Notes: a model not told the origin generated them from the letters alone. A stretch of DNA of 64,000 nucleotides from Onthophagus taurus (GCF_036711975.1 NW_027248941.1:2232001-2296000); one strand, 5' to 3'. Shown: positions 33,633 through 46,400, numbered from the stretch's first letter. Numbers and translations: made by a program.

Positions 33633-34770
33633 TTCTAAAAATAATTAAGATAATTATTAAAGAAGTGAAAGTTTGTTGTCAAAATTGAAATCGATTTTAG
33701 TTCAAATAGAGATTTGAAAAAAAGAAAAAGTTAAAAGGAAGCGTTTTGAATTGCGCAATCTAATTTGTATTCGAAAATCGAATCTTAAATGAGTTACATA
33801 AAGTTTTCTATTTGTTTCTACACCTTAAAAAAAGATTCGCGAAAACTACGTGATTTGAATGTTAATTTAATCGATTAAAATTAATTCTTTTTTGGCAGTT
33901 TTTATTCGTTTTATCTTGAAGGGGGTAAAAAATCCTTTAAAACGAGCCCAAACACCCTTAAGTTATCTCAAATAATAACCGAGATATCTCACTTCCGGTT
34001 TAAAACATAACCTAAAAATTAGATTTTTAGGATTTTTGATTCTCTTTAAGATAAAAACAATAAATTTAAAAAAAACTTACCTATTTAAATAAATTTTATT
34101 CTTTTCAAAGTATTTTGCGGGTATAAACATAAAATGAGTCGATTAAGTTTCAAATTTCTTGCTCGAATGAAAACTAATGATAAAGGAATAGTGTTAGCGT
34201 GTTCTCGACGTGAAAGTTATAAACAAATATAACAATGGAAGTGAAAGAGCGCGATTTAAAATTGAAAAGAGGCTCTCCCCCTTCTTAAACGAATTATTTC
34301 TTTTATTATTTTTAAAACACTTAAAATTATTTTATGTACACTTAAATCGATTGAAAATACTTGTAAATGGCTAATTTGTTTATGGCGTACGCCGTTTTAT
34401 ACTGATTATTTTACATTTTGCATAAATAAATCGCTAATTTTGATACATAATTGAAATCACGTAGATTTTCTGTTTTGTGCATGAACACGTGGGGAAAAAC
34501 CTATATTTATGGACATGTTAGGTTTTACCATGGATAAAAGATTTTTTAAATAATTAATATGTATTAATAACAATATATATATATTAATTTATAAAGTGAC
34601 AGATGTCAAATTTTTTGACACATAACCCCAAAACAAAACATTTTTTTGGTTATAAACTGTTTGACGCCGAATTATGTTGCTAACTTGGTTGTTGCCAACT
34701 TAATATTTTTTATTCCAATTTTTTTAAGGATTAATTTATTTTAATTTTTTTATTGAAATAAAACTAGAAC
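33633..34770. other. 5' flank of the reductase and unique spacer
   Basis: Must contain the reductase promoter and any 5' UTR exon. At 34590-34645 the phrase agtgacagatgtcaaatttt begins a block repeated at 38805-38860 on the far side of the large array. Words of the satellite at 52.7-55.7 kb (atgttgctaactt, ttgttgccaactt) occur at about 34675-34730. Confidence 0.45.
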
Positions 34771-34774
34771 CAAC

Positions 34775-37700
34775 ACTAGACCTAGAAAGTATCCTGCATT
34801 TTCTGCACGTGGTCCATCCAGTTCTCTTTATATTCTTTGATTTTATCGTTAACTGCGAAAATTTCCAATTCCTCTCTTATATCTTCCTTTCTGATATGAT
34901 CCAATCATTCTCACAATCATCTCTTTTTAGTTTTTTCCAAGCAGGCCATAACCTTTTTAAGCAGTATCTAGCATTCTGAAAGCAAATAGGTAACTTTTGG
35001 AAACCGTATCTAATCTTTCCAAGCAGTTATTAGTTTTTTCGCAGCAGTATCTAATCTTCAGAATGCAGTAGGTAGTCTTCGAAGCTTTTCGAACGCTTTT
35101 CCAAGTAGATAGTAGTATTTTCCTGCAATATCTAGCATTCTGGAAGCAATAGTTAATCTTTTGGAAACAGTATCTCCTCTTTTCAAGCAGTTATTAGTCT
35201 TTTGCCAGCAGTATCTTGTCACTTGACATCAGTAAGTAGTCTTTTAGAGGCAGTATATCGTCTTTCCAAGTAGATAGTAAAATAGGTAACTTTTGGAAAC
35301 AGTATATCCTCTTTTCAGGATATTAGTAGTCTTCTTCCTGCAGTATTTAGTCTTCTGAAAGCGGTAAATAGTCTTTGAGAAGCATTATCTCGCCTTTCCA
35401 AGTAGATAGTAGTGTGTTCCAGTAATATGCAGCATTCTGCAAGCAGTAGCTATTCATTTGAATACAATATCTTCTCTTTTTAAGCAGTTATTAGTCTATT
35501 ACCAGCAGTATCTAGTCTTCCCCAAGCAGCCCGTAGTCTTTTTAAGCAGTATCTAGCATTTTGGAAGCAGTAGATACCTTTTGGAAATAGTATCTACTCT
35601 ATTCAAGCAGTTATTAGTCTTTTGCCAACAATATATTGTCTGTTGAAAGCAGTAAGTGGTCTTTTAGAGGCAGTATATCGCCTTTCCAAGTCGATAGTAG
35701 TCTTTTCTAGCAGCATTTAGCGTTCTGGAAACAGTAGATAATTTTTTAGAATCTATCTCCTCTTTCCAAGCAATTGTTAGTCTTTTCTCAACAGTATCTA
35801 GCTATTGGAAGATATTTCTGAATTTCAAGAACTTTGTGGCTATCTTTTAGTAATCTCGTCCGACTTCGAAGACGTCGGCCGCTCTTTTTTAAACCTTTAA
35901 GGACTCTGTTAGTAATCTCGGTCGACTTCGAAGACGTCGGCCGCCTTTTTTTTAACCTTCAAAGACTTTGTGGCTATTTTTTAATAATCTCGGCCGACTT
36001 CGAAGACGTTGACCGCCCTTTTTTAACCTTTAAGGACTCTATTAGAAATCTTGGCCGATAAGTAGTCTTTGGGAAGCATTATCTCGCCTTTCCAAGTAGA
36101 TAGTAGTATTTTCCTGCAGTATCTAGCAGTCTGACGACAAATAGGTAACTTTTGGAAACAGTATATCCTCTTTTCAGGCTATTAGTAGTCTTCTTCCAGC
36201 AGTATTTAGTCTTTTGAAAGCAGTAAGTAGTCTTTGAGAAGCATTATCTCGCCTTTCCAAGTAGATAGTAGTGTTTTCCAGTAATATGCAGCATTCTGCA
36301 AGCAGTAGCTATTCATTTGAATACAATATCTTCTCTTTTTAAGCAGTTATTAGTCTATTACCAGCAGTATCTAGTCTTCCCCAAGCAGCCCGTAGTCTTT
36401 TTAAGCAGTATCTAGCATTTTGGAAGCAGTAGATACCTTTTGGAAATAGTATCTACTCTATTCAAGCAGTTATTAGTCTTTTGCCAACAATATATTGTCT
36501 GTTGAAAGCAGTAAGTGGTCTTTTAGAGGCAGTATATCGCCTTTCCAAGTCGATAGTAGTCTTTTCTAGCAGCATTTAGCGTTCTGGAAGCAGTAGATAA
36601 TTTTTTAGAATCTATCTCCTCTTTCCAAGCAATTGTTAGTCTTTTACCAACAGTATCTAGCTATTGGAAGATATTTCTGAATTTCAAGAACTTTGTGGCT
36701 ATCTTTTAGTAATCTCGGCCGACTTCGAAGACGTCGGCCGCTCTTTTTTAAACCTTTAAGGACTCTGTTAGTAATCTCGGTCGACTTCGAAGACGTCGGC
36801 CGCCTTTTTTTTTAACCTTTAAGGACTTTGTGGCTATTTTTTAATAATCTCGGCCGACTTCGAAGACGAGTAGAGATAAGTAGTTTTTGGGAAGCATTAT
36901 CTCGCCTTTCCAAGTAGATAGTAGTATTTTCCTGCAGTATCTAGCAGTCTGACGACAAATAGGTAACTTTTGGAAACAGTATATCCTCTTTTCAGGCTAT
37001 TAGTAGTCTTCTTCCAGCAGTATTTAGTCTTCTGAAAGCAGTAAGTAGTCTTTGAGAAGCATTATCTTGCCTTTCCAAGTAGATAGTAGTGTTTTCCAGT
37101 AGTATGTAGCATTCTGCAAGCAGTACCTATTCATTTAAATACAATATCTTCTCTTTTTAAGCAGTTATTAGTCTATTACCAGCAGTATCTAGTCTTCCCC
37201 AAGCAGTTCATGGTCTTTTTAAGCAGTATCTAGCATTTTAGAAGCAGTAGATACCTTTTAGAAATAGTATCTACTCTATTCAAGCAGTTATTAGTCTTTT
37301 GCCAACAATATATTGTCTTTTGAAAGCAGTAAGTAGTCTTTTCGAGGCAGTATATCGCCTTTTCAAGTAGATAGTATCTTTTGCCAGCAGTATCTAGCTA
37401 TTGCAAGATATTTCTGAATCTCAAGAACTTGTGGCTATCTTTTAGTAATCTCGGCCGACTTCGAAGACGTTGGCCGTCCCTTTTTTAAGTCTTTGGCAAG
37501 CATTATCTCTCCTTTGCAAGTAGATAGTAGTGTTTTACAGCAGTATATACCGTTCTGGAAGCAGTAGATAATTTTTTAGAATCTATCTCCTCTTTCCAAG
37601 CAATTGTTAGTCTTTTGCCAGCAGTATGTAGTCTTTTTCAAGCAGTCTATAGTCTTATTAACCAATATCTAGCATTTTGGAAGCAAGAGGTAACTTTTGA

Positions 37701-38460
37701 ATACAGTGTTCCTCTTTTCAAGCAGTTATTAGTGTCTTGTCAGCAATATCTTGTCTTCTGAAAATAGTAAGTAGTATTTTAGAGGCAGCAAATAGTATTT
37801 CCTAGTAGATAGCAGTCTTTTCCAGCAGTATCTAGTATTCTGCAAGCAGTAGGCATTCATTTGGCTACAATATCTCCTCTTTCAAAGCAGTTATTAATCT
37901 TGTACCAGCAGTATTTAGTCTTCTTCAAGCAGCTCATAGTCTATTTAACCAGTATCTATCATTCTGGATGCAATAGATAACTTTTGGAAACAGTATCTTC
38001 TCTTTTCAAGCAGTTATTAGTCTTTTGGCAGCAGTATCTTGTCATTTGACATCAGTAAGTAGTCTTTTAGAGGCAGTATATTGCCTTTCCAAGTAGATAG
38101 TAGTCTTTTCCAACAGTATCTAGCGTTCAGAAAGTAGTAGATAATTTTTGGAATCAGTGTTTTCAGTTTTTCCAGTAATATCTAGTCTTGTCCAAGCAAC
38201 CTATAGCCTTTTTAAGCAGTTTCTAGCTTTCTGGAAGCATTAAGCAACTTTTGGAAACAGTATTTCTTCATTTCAAGCAGTTATCAGTCTTTTGGCAGCA
38301 GTATGTTGTCACTTAAAAGCAGTAAATAGTCTTTTAGAGGTAACATATCGCCTTTTCAAGTAGATAGTAGTCTTTTCCAACAGTATCTTAGTTTTTTCCA
38401 GTAGTATCTGGTCTTCTCCAAGCAGCCCATAGTATTTTTAAGAAGTTTCTAGCATTCTAG
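34775..38460. repeat. Degenerate short-unit array with 820-850 bp higher-order repeat
   Basis: Built from degenerate units of about 28-32 bp such as agcagttattagtcttttgc, cagcagtatctagcattctg and gaagcagtaggtaacttttg. Longer blocks repeat: ttagtagtcttcttcc recurs near 35326, 36178 and 36998. Two to three GC palindromes (ctcggccgacttcgaagacg) sit in each of the blocks at about 35860-36030 and 36712-36870, with another at 37448. The same array family resumes at 41160-43270 and 55730-56220. Confidence 0.88.
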
Positions 38461-38710
38461 AAGCAATAGGTGTTATTACTTGTGATGTCCATTTTTTGGA
38501 CAATTTTGGGCAATTTTTAGTGCTTCCACAACGTATATTTGATTCGCCATTAACTTTATGTCCAAGGACCTCAATCGCAGATTTAATATCGTTAATGTCA
38601 AAGGAAGGGCGAATATTACGAATTTCTACCCGAAAACTTCGATTTTGTTTGGGTTGGTACGCCTGACATTTGGTTCCTTTTTTTAATTTACTGCTTTTAT
38701 GGTAACACAA
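38438..38710 (-). pseudogene. Retrotransposon gag-like fragment (PRE_C2HC-type)
   Basis: A 90-codon frame contains FRVEIRNIRPSFDINDIKSA followed by IEVLGHKVNGESNIR. This pattern (VxIRNxxxxxxxxDIKxxxxxxGHxV) is that of the domain preceding zinc knuckles in ORF1/gag proteins of insect non-LTR retrotransposons. After about 60 residues it runs into array sequence, so it is a broken remnant at the right edge of the 34.8-38.5 kb array. Confidence 0.55.
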
Positions 38711-38997
38711 TAATCATCTTAGTTATTTATTTACACTTTAACCTTCTCTTTGCCTAAATTCTTCAAATCTTAAATATTAATTAAAATAAATTATATTAAT
38801 TTACAAAGTGACAGATGTCAAATTTTTTGACACATAACCTCAAAAAAAAAATTTTTTTTGTTAGAATTTTTTAAAACTCATTTTAGAGCAAATAAACTAT
38901 TACAAAAGCTTAACGGATAGCAAATTAAGGTCAAAACGTCTTTCTTTGTGCATCTCATCCGTTATGTTGCGCTCAACTCGAATTTGCATCGTACAAA

Positions 38998-39081
38998 ATG
39001 CAAAAACTCATTTTATTCATTTTAATGTGTTTTAAGCGATTAAACGGTTATTTATTGTTCCCCGAGGGAACGTTTCTCCAG
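38998..39081 (+). CDS. Possible alternative or orphan first exon, DM4/DM12 type
   Basis: Reads MQKLILFILMCFKRLNGYLL then FPEGTFLQ, a signal peptide followed by the LLFPxGTxLQ opening of DM4/DM12 proteins, and stops at CAG|gtgaga in phase 0. The exon at 39168-39281 has the same design and phase. Either the gene has two alternative first exons, or this is what is left of a tandem duplicate. Confidence 0.5.
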
Positions 39082-39167
39082 GTGAGACTATTTTTAATCT
39101 ATATAACCATTAAAGTCAATAAAAAAACCGTTAGGTTTGTTTCTCCAAAAAAAATTTAGTTACCAAA

Positions 39168-41112
39168 ATGAACCCGTTACATCAACTCCTTTTATTAACA
39201 ATAATTCAAAGCATTTCGTGCGATTACAATTTAGGATTCGATAAATTTTTGCTATTATTTCCCAGATACACCGTGTTACAGGTAAAAAAAACCAAATTTT
39301 TATTTTCCAAATCTTTATTTATTTACATTTCCTTTTGGGGTTTTTCGGGTTAAAAAAAATCGTTCTCGTCTTTAACGTGGACCACTTAAACTTCAAAATA
39401 TAATAAAAAGAGGCGATTAGCACCCCAAAAATCGCAACGGTTCGTATCAACATCCTTTTACGATCATCGTGTTCGGGTTCCGAGGTCCATTTTAAAAAGG
39501 TAACAACATCCTTAGCGACTTGACTGGCAGTGGCTGGGGTGCCATCTTCGTAATCAACGACTTCGTCGAAAATCGTTTGTGCCATCGATAAAGCTCCCCC
39601 GGTGAAATAAGGGTTATAATTTTGGCCCTCTCGTAAAACAATTCCAGCTGGGGGATCCATGTATCCCAAAAGTAACGAAAACACGTAATTCTCCCCGTTG
39701 TGTCTTCCGGGGATTATGTAACTTAAATCGGGGGGGAACGCTCCGTTATTTGCAAATCTAGCTTCTTCTTCGTTTCTGTATGGGCCGGGGATGTAATCGG
39801 AGAGCTTTCCGGGGCGCTCGAACATCTCCCCGGTTTCATCGGGGCCATCTTTAATCGTAACAGCTTCCGCTTCTTCTTTCGCTTCGTGCTCCGTGTGCGA
39901 TACGTTAATTAAATCGCGATAAGCGACGTGTTTTAACGAATGACAAGAAGCACATACTTGTTTGTACACTTGGTAACCTCTTCGTATGCTCGCGTGGTCT
40001 AAGGATCGTAATAATCCGTTGTGGTACCAGGGGTAATGAGCCGGGTGGAGTTCTAAATCGGCAGCTTTCACCGATTTATCTAAAATGTATATTGCGGTCC
40101 CTAATACTCCTGAGATTGCTCCGATTGTTGTTAACCATCGTTTTCGAGATGAATTTTTTAACAGCTTTTGTAGCGTTTGTGACATTTTTTAATCTGCCAA
40201 TTAATTAATGTCAAAGGATTTTGTTTAAACTTACCGATTTTGACATTTTTTTTTGAGGTTATGTTTTTTATTGTCAATAATCATTTAATTTTCTTCTTAA
40301 TCTTCCAATATTAAACTTAATTCATCTTTTATTAATAATTAATTAATTAATTTACATTAAATTCCAAAAATTAATTTTATTTTTTGAGGTTAAGTAACTT
40401 CTCAATTTTTTTTTTTGAGGTTGTATAACATGTCAATTTTTTTTTGAGGTTAAGTAAACCTGTCAATTTTATTTTTTGACGCGAACTAAACTTATTTTTA
40501 TTAATAAATTTAATTTTTCTTTCTAGTTAACAATCGGAATGTCCGTTCCTGTTATTTTACCAAACAGAACGATCGTAATCAGCCCCGGAATCCAAAACAA
40601 CTTCGATTTGCCTTATAATTTAACCAATTTTCAAGTGGTAACTTACGCAAGATCGAACCAAGGCTTCGATATATCTCGAGATACAATGTATGGATACATC
40701 ATAGGGATACTTGAAAAGTAATTAATTTTTTATCAAATAATTATCGTAATAATTCATTAAATCGTTTTAGTGTTGGATTAAACGGAGAAGAATGTTTGTT
40801 AAGATCAATTTGTGAGGTATCTCGGACCCCGTTTCATATCGAAGATCAAGAAAGTGTTTTAGAACGGATTGCGCATCATATTTTGACGTAAGTTTTCTTC
40901 AAATTAAGGTATTTATTAAAGATTTTTTCTTTAATAGACCGTCGATCGAGTACAAAAACGTTTCTGTGTTAAATGAATTCGATCCAACTTTAAATTTCCA
41001 AGATAAGCTTTTATTAGCAGAGGAAATTGGAAGGATGGGGAAAAAGTGTGCGAGTGTTTACACTGGATGTTTACTTTCAATAGTTGATTTGTTTTCGTCG
41101 CTATTTTTATAA
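39168..41112 (+). CDS. DM4/DM12 family secreted protein
   Basis: Insect-specific family of about 200-residue secreted proteins of unknown function. Exons 39168-39281, 40527-40717, 40771-40887 and 40938-41112 give 198 residues. Exon 1 encodes a signal peptide (LLLLTIIQSISC) and FLLLFPRYTVLQ. Exon 2 has LTIGMSVPVILP and NFDLPYNLTNFQ. Exon 3 has the family core GEECLLRSICEVSRTPFH. Exon 4 has GKKCASVYTGCLLSIVDLF, with the two conserved late cysteines. Junction phases (0, 2, 2) agree. Intron 1 (39282-40526) contains the whole cytochrome c1 gene on the other strand. Biochemical role unknown. Confidence 0.85.
39319..40185 (-). CDS. Cyt-c1: Cytochrome c1, complex III (intronless, nested)
   Basis: Haem-bearing subunit of the mitochondrial cytochrome bc1 complex, passing electrons from the Rieske protein to cytochrome c on the intermembrane-space side. 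The 288-residue frame is complete. It has a basic N-terminus and a hydrophobic bipartite presequence (residues 1-42), mature start ADLELHPAHYPW, haem-attachment CASCH (Cys78, Cys81, His82), RHNGENYVFSLLLGY, the methionine axial-ligand segment GGALSMAQ (Met201), and a C-terminal membrane anchor at about 247-264. There is no intron, whereas nearly every other gene here is split; it lies in intron 1 of the opposite-strand DM4/DM12 gene. Frame integrity and the conserved haem ligands argue for a working gene. Retroposition is possible but unproven. Confidence 0.96.
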   Translation of the reverse strand: MSQTLQKLLKNSSRKRWLTTIGAISGVLGTAIYILDKSVKAADLELHPAHYPWYHNGLLRSLDHASIRRGYQVYKQVCASCHSLKHVAYRDLINVSHTEHEAKEEAEAVTIKDGPDETGEMFERPGKLSDYIPGPYRNEEEARFANNGAFPPDLSYIIPGRHNGENYVFSLLLGYMDPPAGIVLREGQNYNPYFTGGALSMAQTIFDEVVDYEDGTPATASQVAKDVVTFLKWTSEPEHDDRKRMLIRTVAIFGVLIASFYYILKFKWSTLKTRTIFFNPKNPKRKCK

Positions 41113-41159
41113 TTATAACATAACCTCAAAAAAAAAATTTAAGGATTTAATTATAAAAA

Positions 41160-43270
41160 AAATATTCCTCTTCCAAAATCATTCCTTCAAGGACTTTGTG
41201 GCTATTTTTTAACCTTTGGGCGACTTCAAAACAATTAAAAACAAGCAATAAGTAGTCTATTAGCAATAATATATAGTCTTGTGCAAGTAATAACTCGTTT
41301 TTAACAGCAATATCTACTTTTCCATTAGTAATTAGGCTTCTTTAAGGAGTTAGCAGTCTTGCCAACTGTATATAAACACTTGGAAGCAGATTTTCGAATA
41401 TACGTTTTATCCAGTTATACTTAACACAGTGCCTTAATGGGGAATCTTTAACGAGGTTGCTGACCATACAAGGAATACAATAAAATAAATATCAATACAA
41501 CGCGTATTTTGCTTATTAATAAAGCCATTAAGCCAAAAATGAGGTTCATCGCCGACGATGTATTTTTAATAAAATTTAGAATTTTCTTCAAACTTTAGTA
41601 GAACCCCATCTGGGAAGTTGTAGTGTAATGTTCTGCAACCAATAAGTAATTTTTTAAATGCAATATCAAGCCTTGTGCATACAGTAAGTATCCTTCAAGT
41701 ACTTAGTAGTTGTTTAGTACCAATGTGGAATCTTCTCCAAACATTTAATAGTCTTTTAGCAGCAGCATATAGCATTTTGGAAGCAGTAGGTAACGTTTAG
41801 AAATAGTATATTCTCTTGTTAAAGAGTTATTAGTCTTTTTCCAATAGTATGTAGCGTTCTAGAAGTAATAAGTACTCTTTTGGAAGCATTATTTTGATTT
41901 TGCAAGTAAGCAGTAGTTTTTTCCAACGGTATCTAGCATTTTGGAAGCAGTAAATACCTTTGGGAAACAGTATATCCTCTTTCTAAGCGATTAGTAGTGC
42001 TCTGCCAGCAGTATATATCTTCTGAAAGCAGTAAGTAGTCTGTGGGAAGCATTATCTCGCCTTTCCAAGTAGATAGTAATGTTTTCTAGTAGCATCTAGT
42101 ATTCTGCAAGCAGTAGGATACAATATCTCTTCTTTACAAGCAGTTATTGGTCTTTTATCAGCAATATCTAGTCTCCACCTAACAGCCCATAGTCTTTTTA
42201 AGCAGTATCTAGCATTTTGGAAGTAGTATCTACTTTATTCAAGCAGTTATTAGTCTTTTGCTAGCAATATATTGCCTTCTGAAAGCAGTAAGTAGTCTAT
42301 TCCAGCAGTATTTAGCCTTCTGGAAGCAGTAGGTAATTTTTTAGAATCAGTATCTCCTCTTTCCCAGCAATTGTTAGTCTTTTGTCAGCAGTATCTAACT
42401 ATTGGAAGGTATTTCTGTATTTCAAAAACTTTGTGGCTATCTTTTAGTAATCTCGGCCGACTTCGAAGACGTCGGTCGCCATTTTTTGTAACCTCCAAGG
42501 ACTTTGTGGGTATTTTTTAGTAATCTCAGCCAGTAAGTAGACTTTGGGAAGCATTATCCCGCGTCTCCAAGCAGGTAGTAGTGTTTTCTAGTAGTTTCTA
42601 GCATTCTGCAAGCAGTAGGTATTCATTTGGATTCAATATCTCCTCTTTTCAAGCAGTTATTAGTCTTTTGCCAGCACTATTTTGCCTTCTGAAAGCAGTA
42701 AGTAGTCTTTTAGAGGCAGCATATCGCATTTCCTAGTAGATATTAGGCTTTTCCAGCAGTATCTAGCATTCTGCAAGCTGTAGATAATTATTTCGATACA
42801 ATATCTCCTCTTTCCAGTCTTCTGCAAGCAGCCTATAGTCTTTTTAAGCAGTATCTTGCATTCTGGAAGCAATAGGTAACTTTTGGAAACAGTATTTCCT
42901 CTTTCCAAACAGTTATTAGTTTTTTCTAGTAGCATTTAGCCTTGTCCAAGCAGCCCATAGTCTCTGCAAGCAGTTTCTAGCATTCTGGAAGCATTAAGCA
43001 ACTTTTGGAAACAGTATCTAGTCTTCTGAATGCAGTAAGTAGTCCTGGAAGGAGTATCTCTTCTTTTTAAGCAGTTATTAGTCTTTTGCCAGCAATATCT
43101 TGTTTTCTAAAAGCAGTAAGTAATCTTTTAGAGGCAGTATATCGCGTTTCCAAGTAGATAGTAGTCTTTTCCTGCAGTATCTAGTATTCTGGAAGCAATT
43201 AGTAATCTTTTAGCACCAGTTTCTAACCTTTCCAAACTTTTAGTACAACTTTTCACGCTCTCCAAGAAAC
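41160..43270. repeat. Degenerate short-unit array, second block
   Basis: Same family as 34775-38460 (agcagttattagtcttttgc, gaagcagtaagtagtctttt, cagtatctagcattctg), with one GC palindrome (ctcggccgacttcgaagacg) near 42455. It is more decayed at its left end (41160-41700). It separates the DM4/DM12 gene from the 3' end of SAM50. Confidence 0.85.
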
Positions 43271-43442
43271 TGGTTCACTTCCAAGAGTTCACATTCATTA
43301 CAAATTAATTTAAAAATCTAAATAAATGTGGGATTTACAATTAGTTAATAAATTTAAACTCCAGCTTATTTTTATTTTAATTTATTGGTTTATATTATTT
43401 AAAACAAGTTTCTAACTACATAACAGCACTTATTTTTTCATT

Positions 43443-46400
43443 TTAAGAAAATTGCAATCCGATACCGAATTGTACCCCCGGTTGGGTTTGGTCCCCATCG
43501 CTAAACTTAATTGGAAAACAATAGTTGATTTCAACTCGGGCCATCTGCCCCAAGCGGACCGCGATTCCCAATCCAGTCGATAATCGGACGTTTTTGCTCA
43601 TTTGATCGACATATTTCTCCTCGGATTTCTCAGTCGCCACATTTCCCGCATTCACGAAGAAATGCGTGCGGAAAATGTCTCCAAATCCACCTTTACCCGG
43701 CCGGAAAGGTAATGGAGTGAACAAATGCAACCCGGCGGACCAATACATCTCGGCTCCTAAAGCATCCCCATCAGCTCTCGGACCAATTCCTCTCATTTGA
43801 AATCCTCGCAAATCCAAAGGTCCCCCCAAAAAGAACATATCGCTCATTCCTATTTGCATATCATTACCAATTCCTTTTAAAAATCCACCACCAAGAGTTC
43901 CTAAAATTAAATAATTAATAATAGTATATTATTATTTAAAATAAAGTCTATATACATTCCAGAAAATGATAATATCTCAGCTCCTGAAATGTGATTTAAT
44001 GAATTTTTTAAACGAGTGTTAGTGCATAACTAGAACTAACACTAGATCTAGAATTAGAAACATTCGGATTTAGCCGCACCTCTCTCAAGACTGCTAAACC
44101 TGAATTATTCTAGTTCTAGGTCTTGTGTTAGTTCTAGTGACAGTGCAAAAATAGAACTAACACTAGATCTAGAACTAGAAACATTCGGATTTAGCCGCAA
44201 GTCTCTCAAGACGGCTAAACCCGAATGATTCTAGTTCTAGGTCTTGTGTTAGTTCTAGTTTTAGTGCAATACAAATATACAACATAGTGATATTTTATGC
44301 TAACTAGCGTTACTTACAACTTATTTCTAATCATTTTGAACAATTTTGCTACCTTATAAACCAATTTTGGACAATGTTGGTGCAATTTTCAGTCATTCTG
44401 AGCAACCTGGACTTGCTATAAACTAGTCCTTATACATTTAGACAAGTTTTTAATGACTATCAACTAATTTTCAGTCATTTTGAGCAACATAGATTGTTTA
44501 AAAACTAGTTGTTAATCATTTAGACAAGTATAAAATTATGCTCAGCCATTTTTCAATGATTTTGAATAACATGAGATGGCTATCAACATATTTCCAATCA
44601 TTTTGAACAATTTTGCTACCTTATAAACCAATTTTAGACAATGTTGGTGCAGTTTTCAATCGTTCTGAGCAACCCAGATTTGCTATAAACTAGTCCTTAT
44701 ACATTTAGACAAGTTTTTAATGACTATCAAGTAGTTTTCAATCATTTTGAGCAACATGGATTGTCTAAAAACTAGTTGTTAATCATTTAGAAAAGTATAA
44801 AATTATGCTCAATCAATTTTCAATGATTTTAAATAACATGAGATAGCTATAAATTTATTTTTAAACATTTTGCTACCTTATAAAGCAATTTTGGACAATG
44901 TTGGTGCAATTTTCAGTCATTCTGAGCAACCTGGACTTGCTATAAACTAGTCCCTATACATTTAGACAAGTTTTTAATGACTATTAACTAGTTTTTAATC
45001 ATTTTGAGCAACACTGATTGTGTAAAAATTAGTTGTTAATGATTTAGACAAGTATAAAATTATGCTCAGCCACTTTTCAATGATTTTGAATAACATGAGA
45101 TGGCTATCAACATATTTCCAATCATTTTGAACAATTTTGCTACCTTATAAACCAATTTTAGACAATGTTGATGCAGTTTTCAATCATTCTGAGCAACCTG
45201 GACTTGCTATAAACTAGTCCTTATACATTTAGACAAGTTTTTAATGACTATCAACTAATTTTCAGTCATTTTGAGCAACATAGATTGTTTAAAAACTAGT
45301 TGTTAATCATTTAGACAAGTATAAAATTATGCTCAATCAATTTTCAATGATTTTAAATAACATGAGATAGCTATAAACCTATTTTTAAACATTTTGCTAC
45401 CTTATAAAGCAATTTTGGACAATGTTGGTGCAATTTTCAGTCATTCTGAGCAACCTGGACTTGCTATAAACTAGTCCTTATACATTTAGACAAGTTTTTA
45501 ATGACTATTAACTGGTTTTTAATCATTTTGAGCAACACTGATTGTGTAAAAACTAGTTGTTAATGATTTAGACAAGTATAAAATTATGCTCAGCCACTTT
45601 TCAATGATTTTGAATAACATGAGATAGCTATCAACATATTTCCAATCATTTTGAACAATTTTGCTACCTTATAAACCAATTTTAGACAATGTTGGTGCAG
45701 TTTTCAATCGTTCTGAGCAACCCAGATTTGCTATAAACTAGTCCTTATACATTTAGACAAGTTTTTAATGACTATCAAGTAGTTTTCAATCATTTTGAGC
45801 AACATGGATTGTCTAAAAACTAGTTGTTAATCATTTAGACAAGTATAAAATTATGCTCAATCAATTTTCAATGATTTTAAATAACATGAGATAGCTATAA
45901 ACCTATTTTTAAACATTTTGCTACCTTATAAAGCAATTTTGGACAATGTTGGTGCAATTTTCAGTCATTCTGAGCAACCTGGACTTGCTATAAACTAGTC
46001 CTTATACATTTAGACAAGTTTTTAATGACTATTAACTGGTTTTTAATCATTTTGAGCAACACTGATTGTGTAAAAACTAGTTGTTAATGATTTAGACAAG
46101 TATAAAATTATGCTCAACCAGTTTTCAATGATTTTGAATAACATGAGATGGCTATGAAGTTATTTCCAATCATTTTGAACAATTTTGCTACCTTATAAAC
46201 CAATTTTAGACAATGTTGGTGCAGTTTTCAATCGTTCTGAGCAACCCAGATTTGCTATAAACTAGTCCTTATACATTTAGACAAGTTTTTAATGACTATC
46301 AAGTAGTTTTCAATCATTTTGAGCAACATGGATTGTCTAAAAACTAGTTGTTAATCATTTAGAAAAGTATAAAATTATGCTCAATCAATTTTCAATGATT

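Noticed and set aside
35834-36061. Plus-strand 75-codon frame with RLRRRRP and FEDVGR motifs
   Set aside because: Again reads through palindromic cores of a tandem array; the same words appear in unrelated frames of other arrays.
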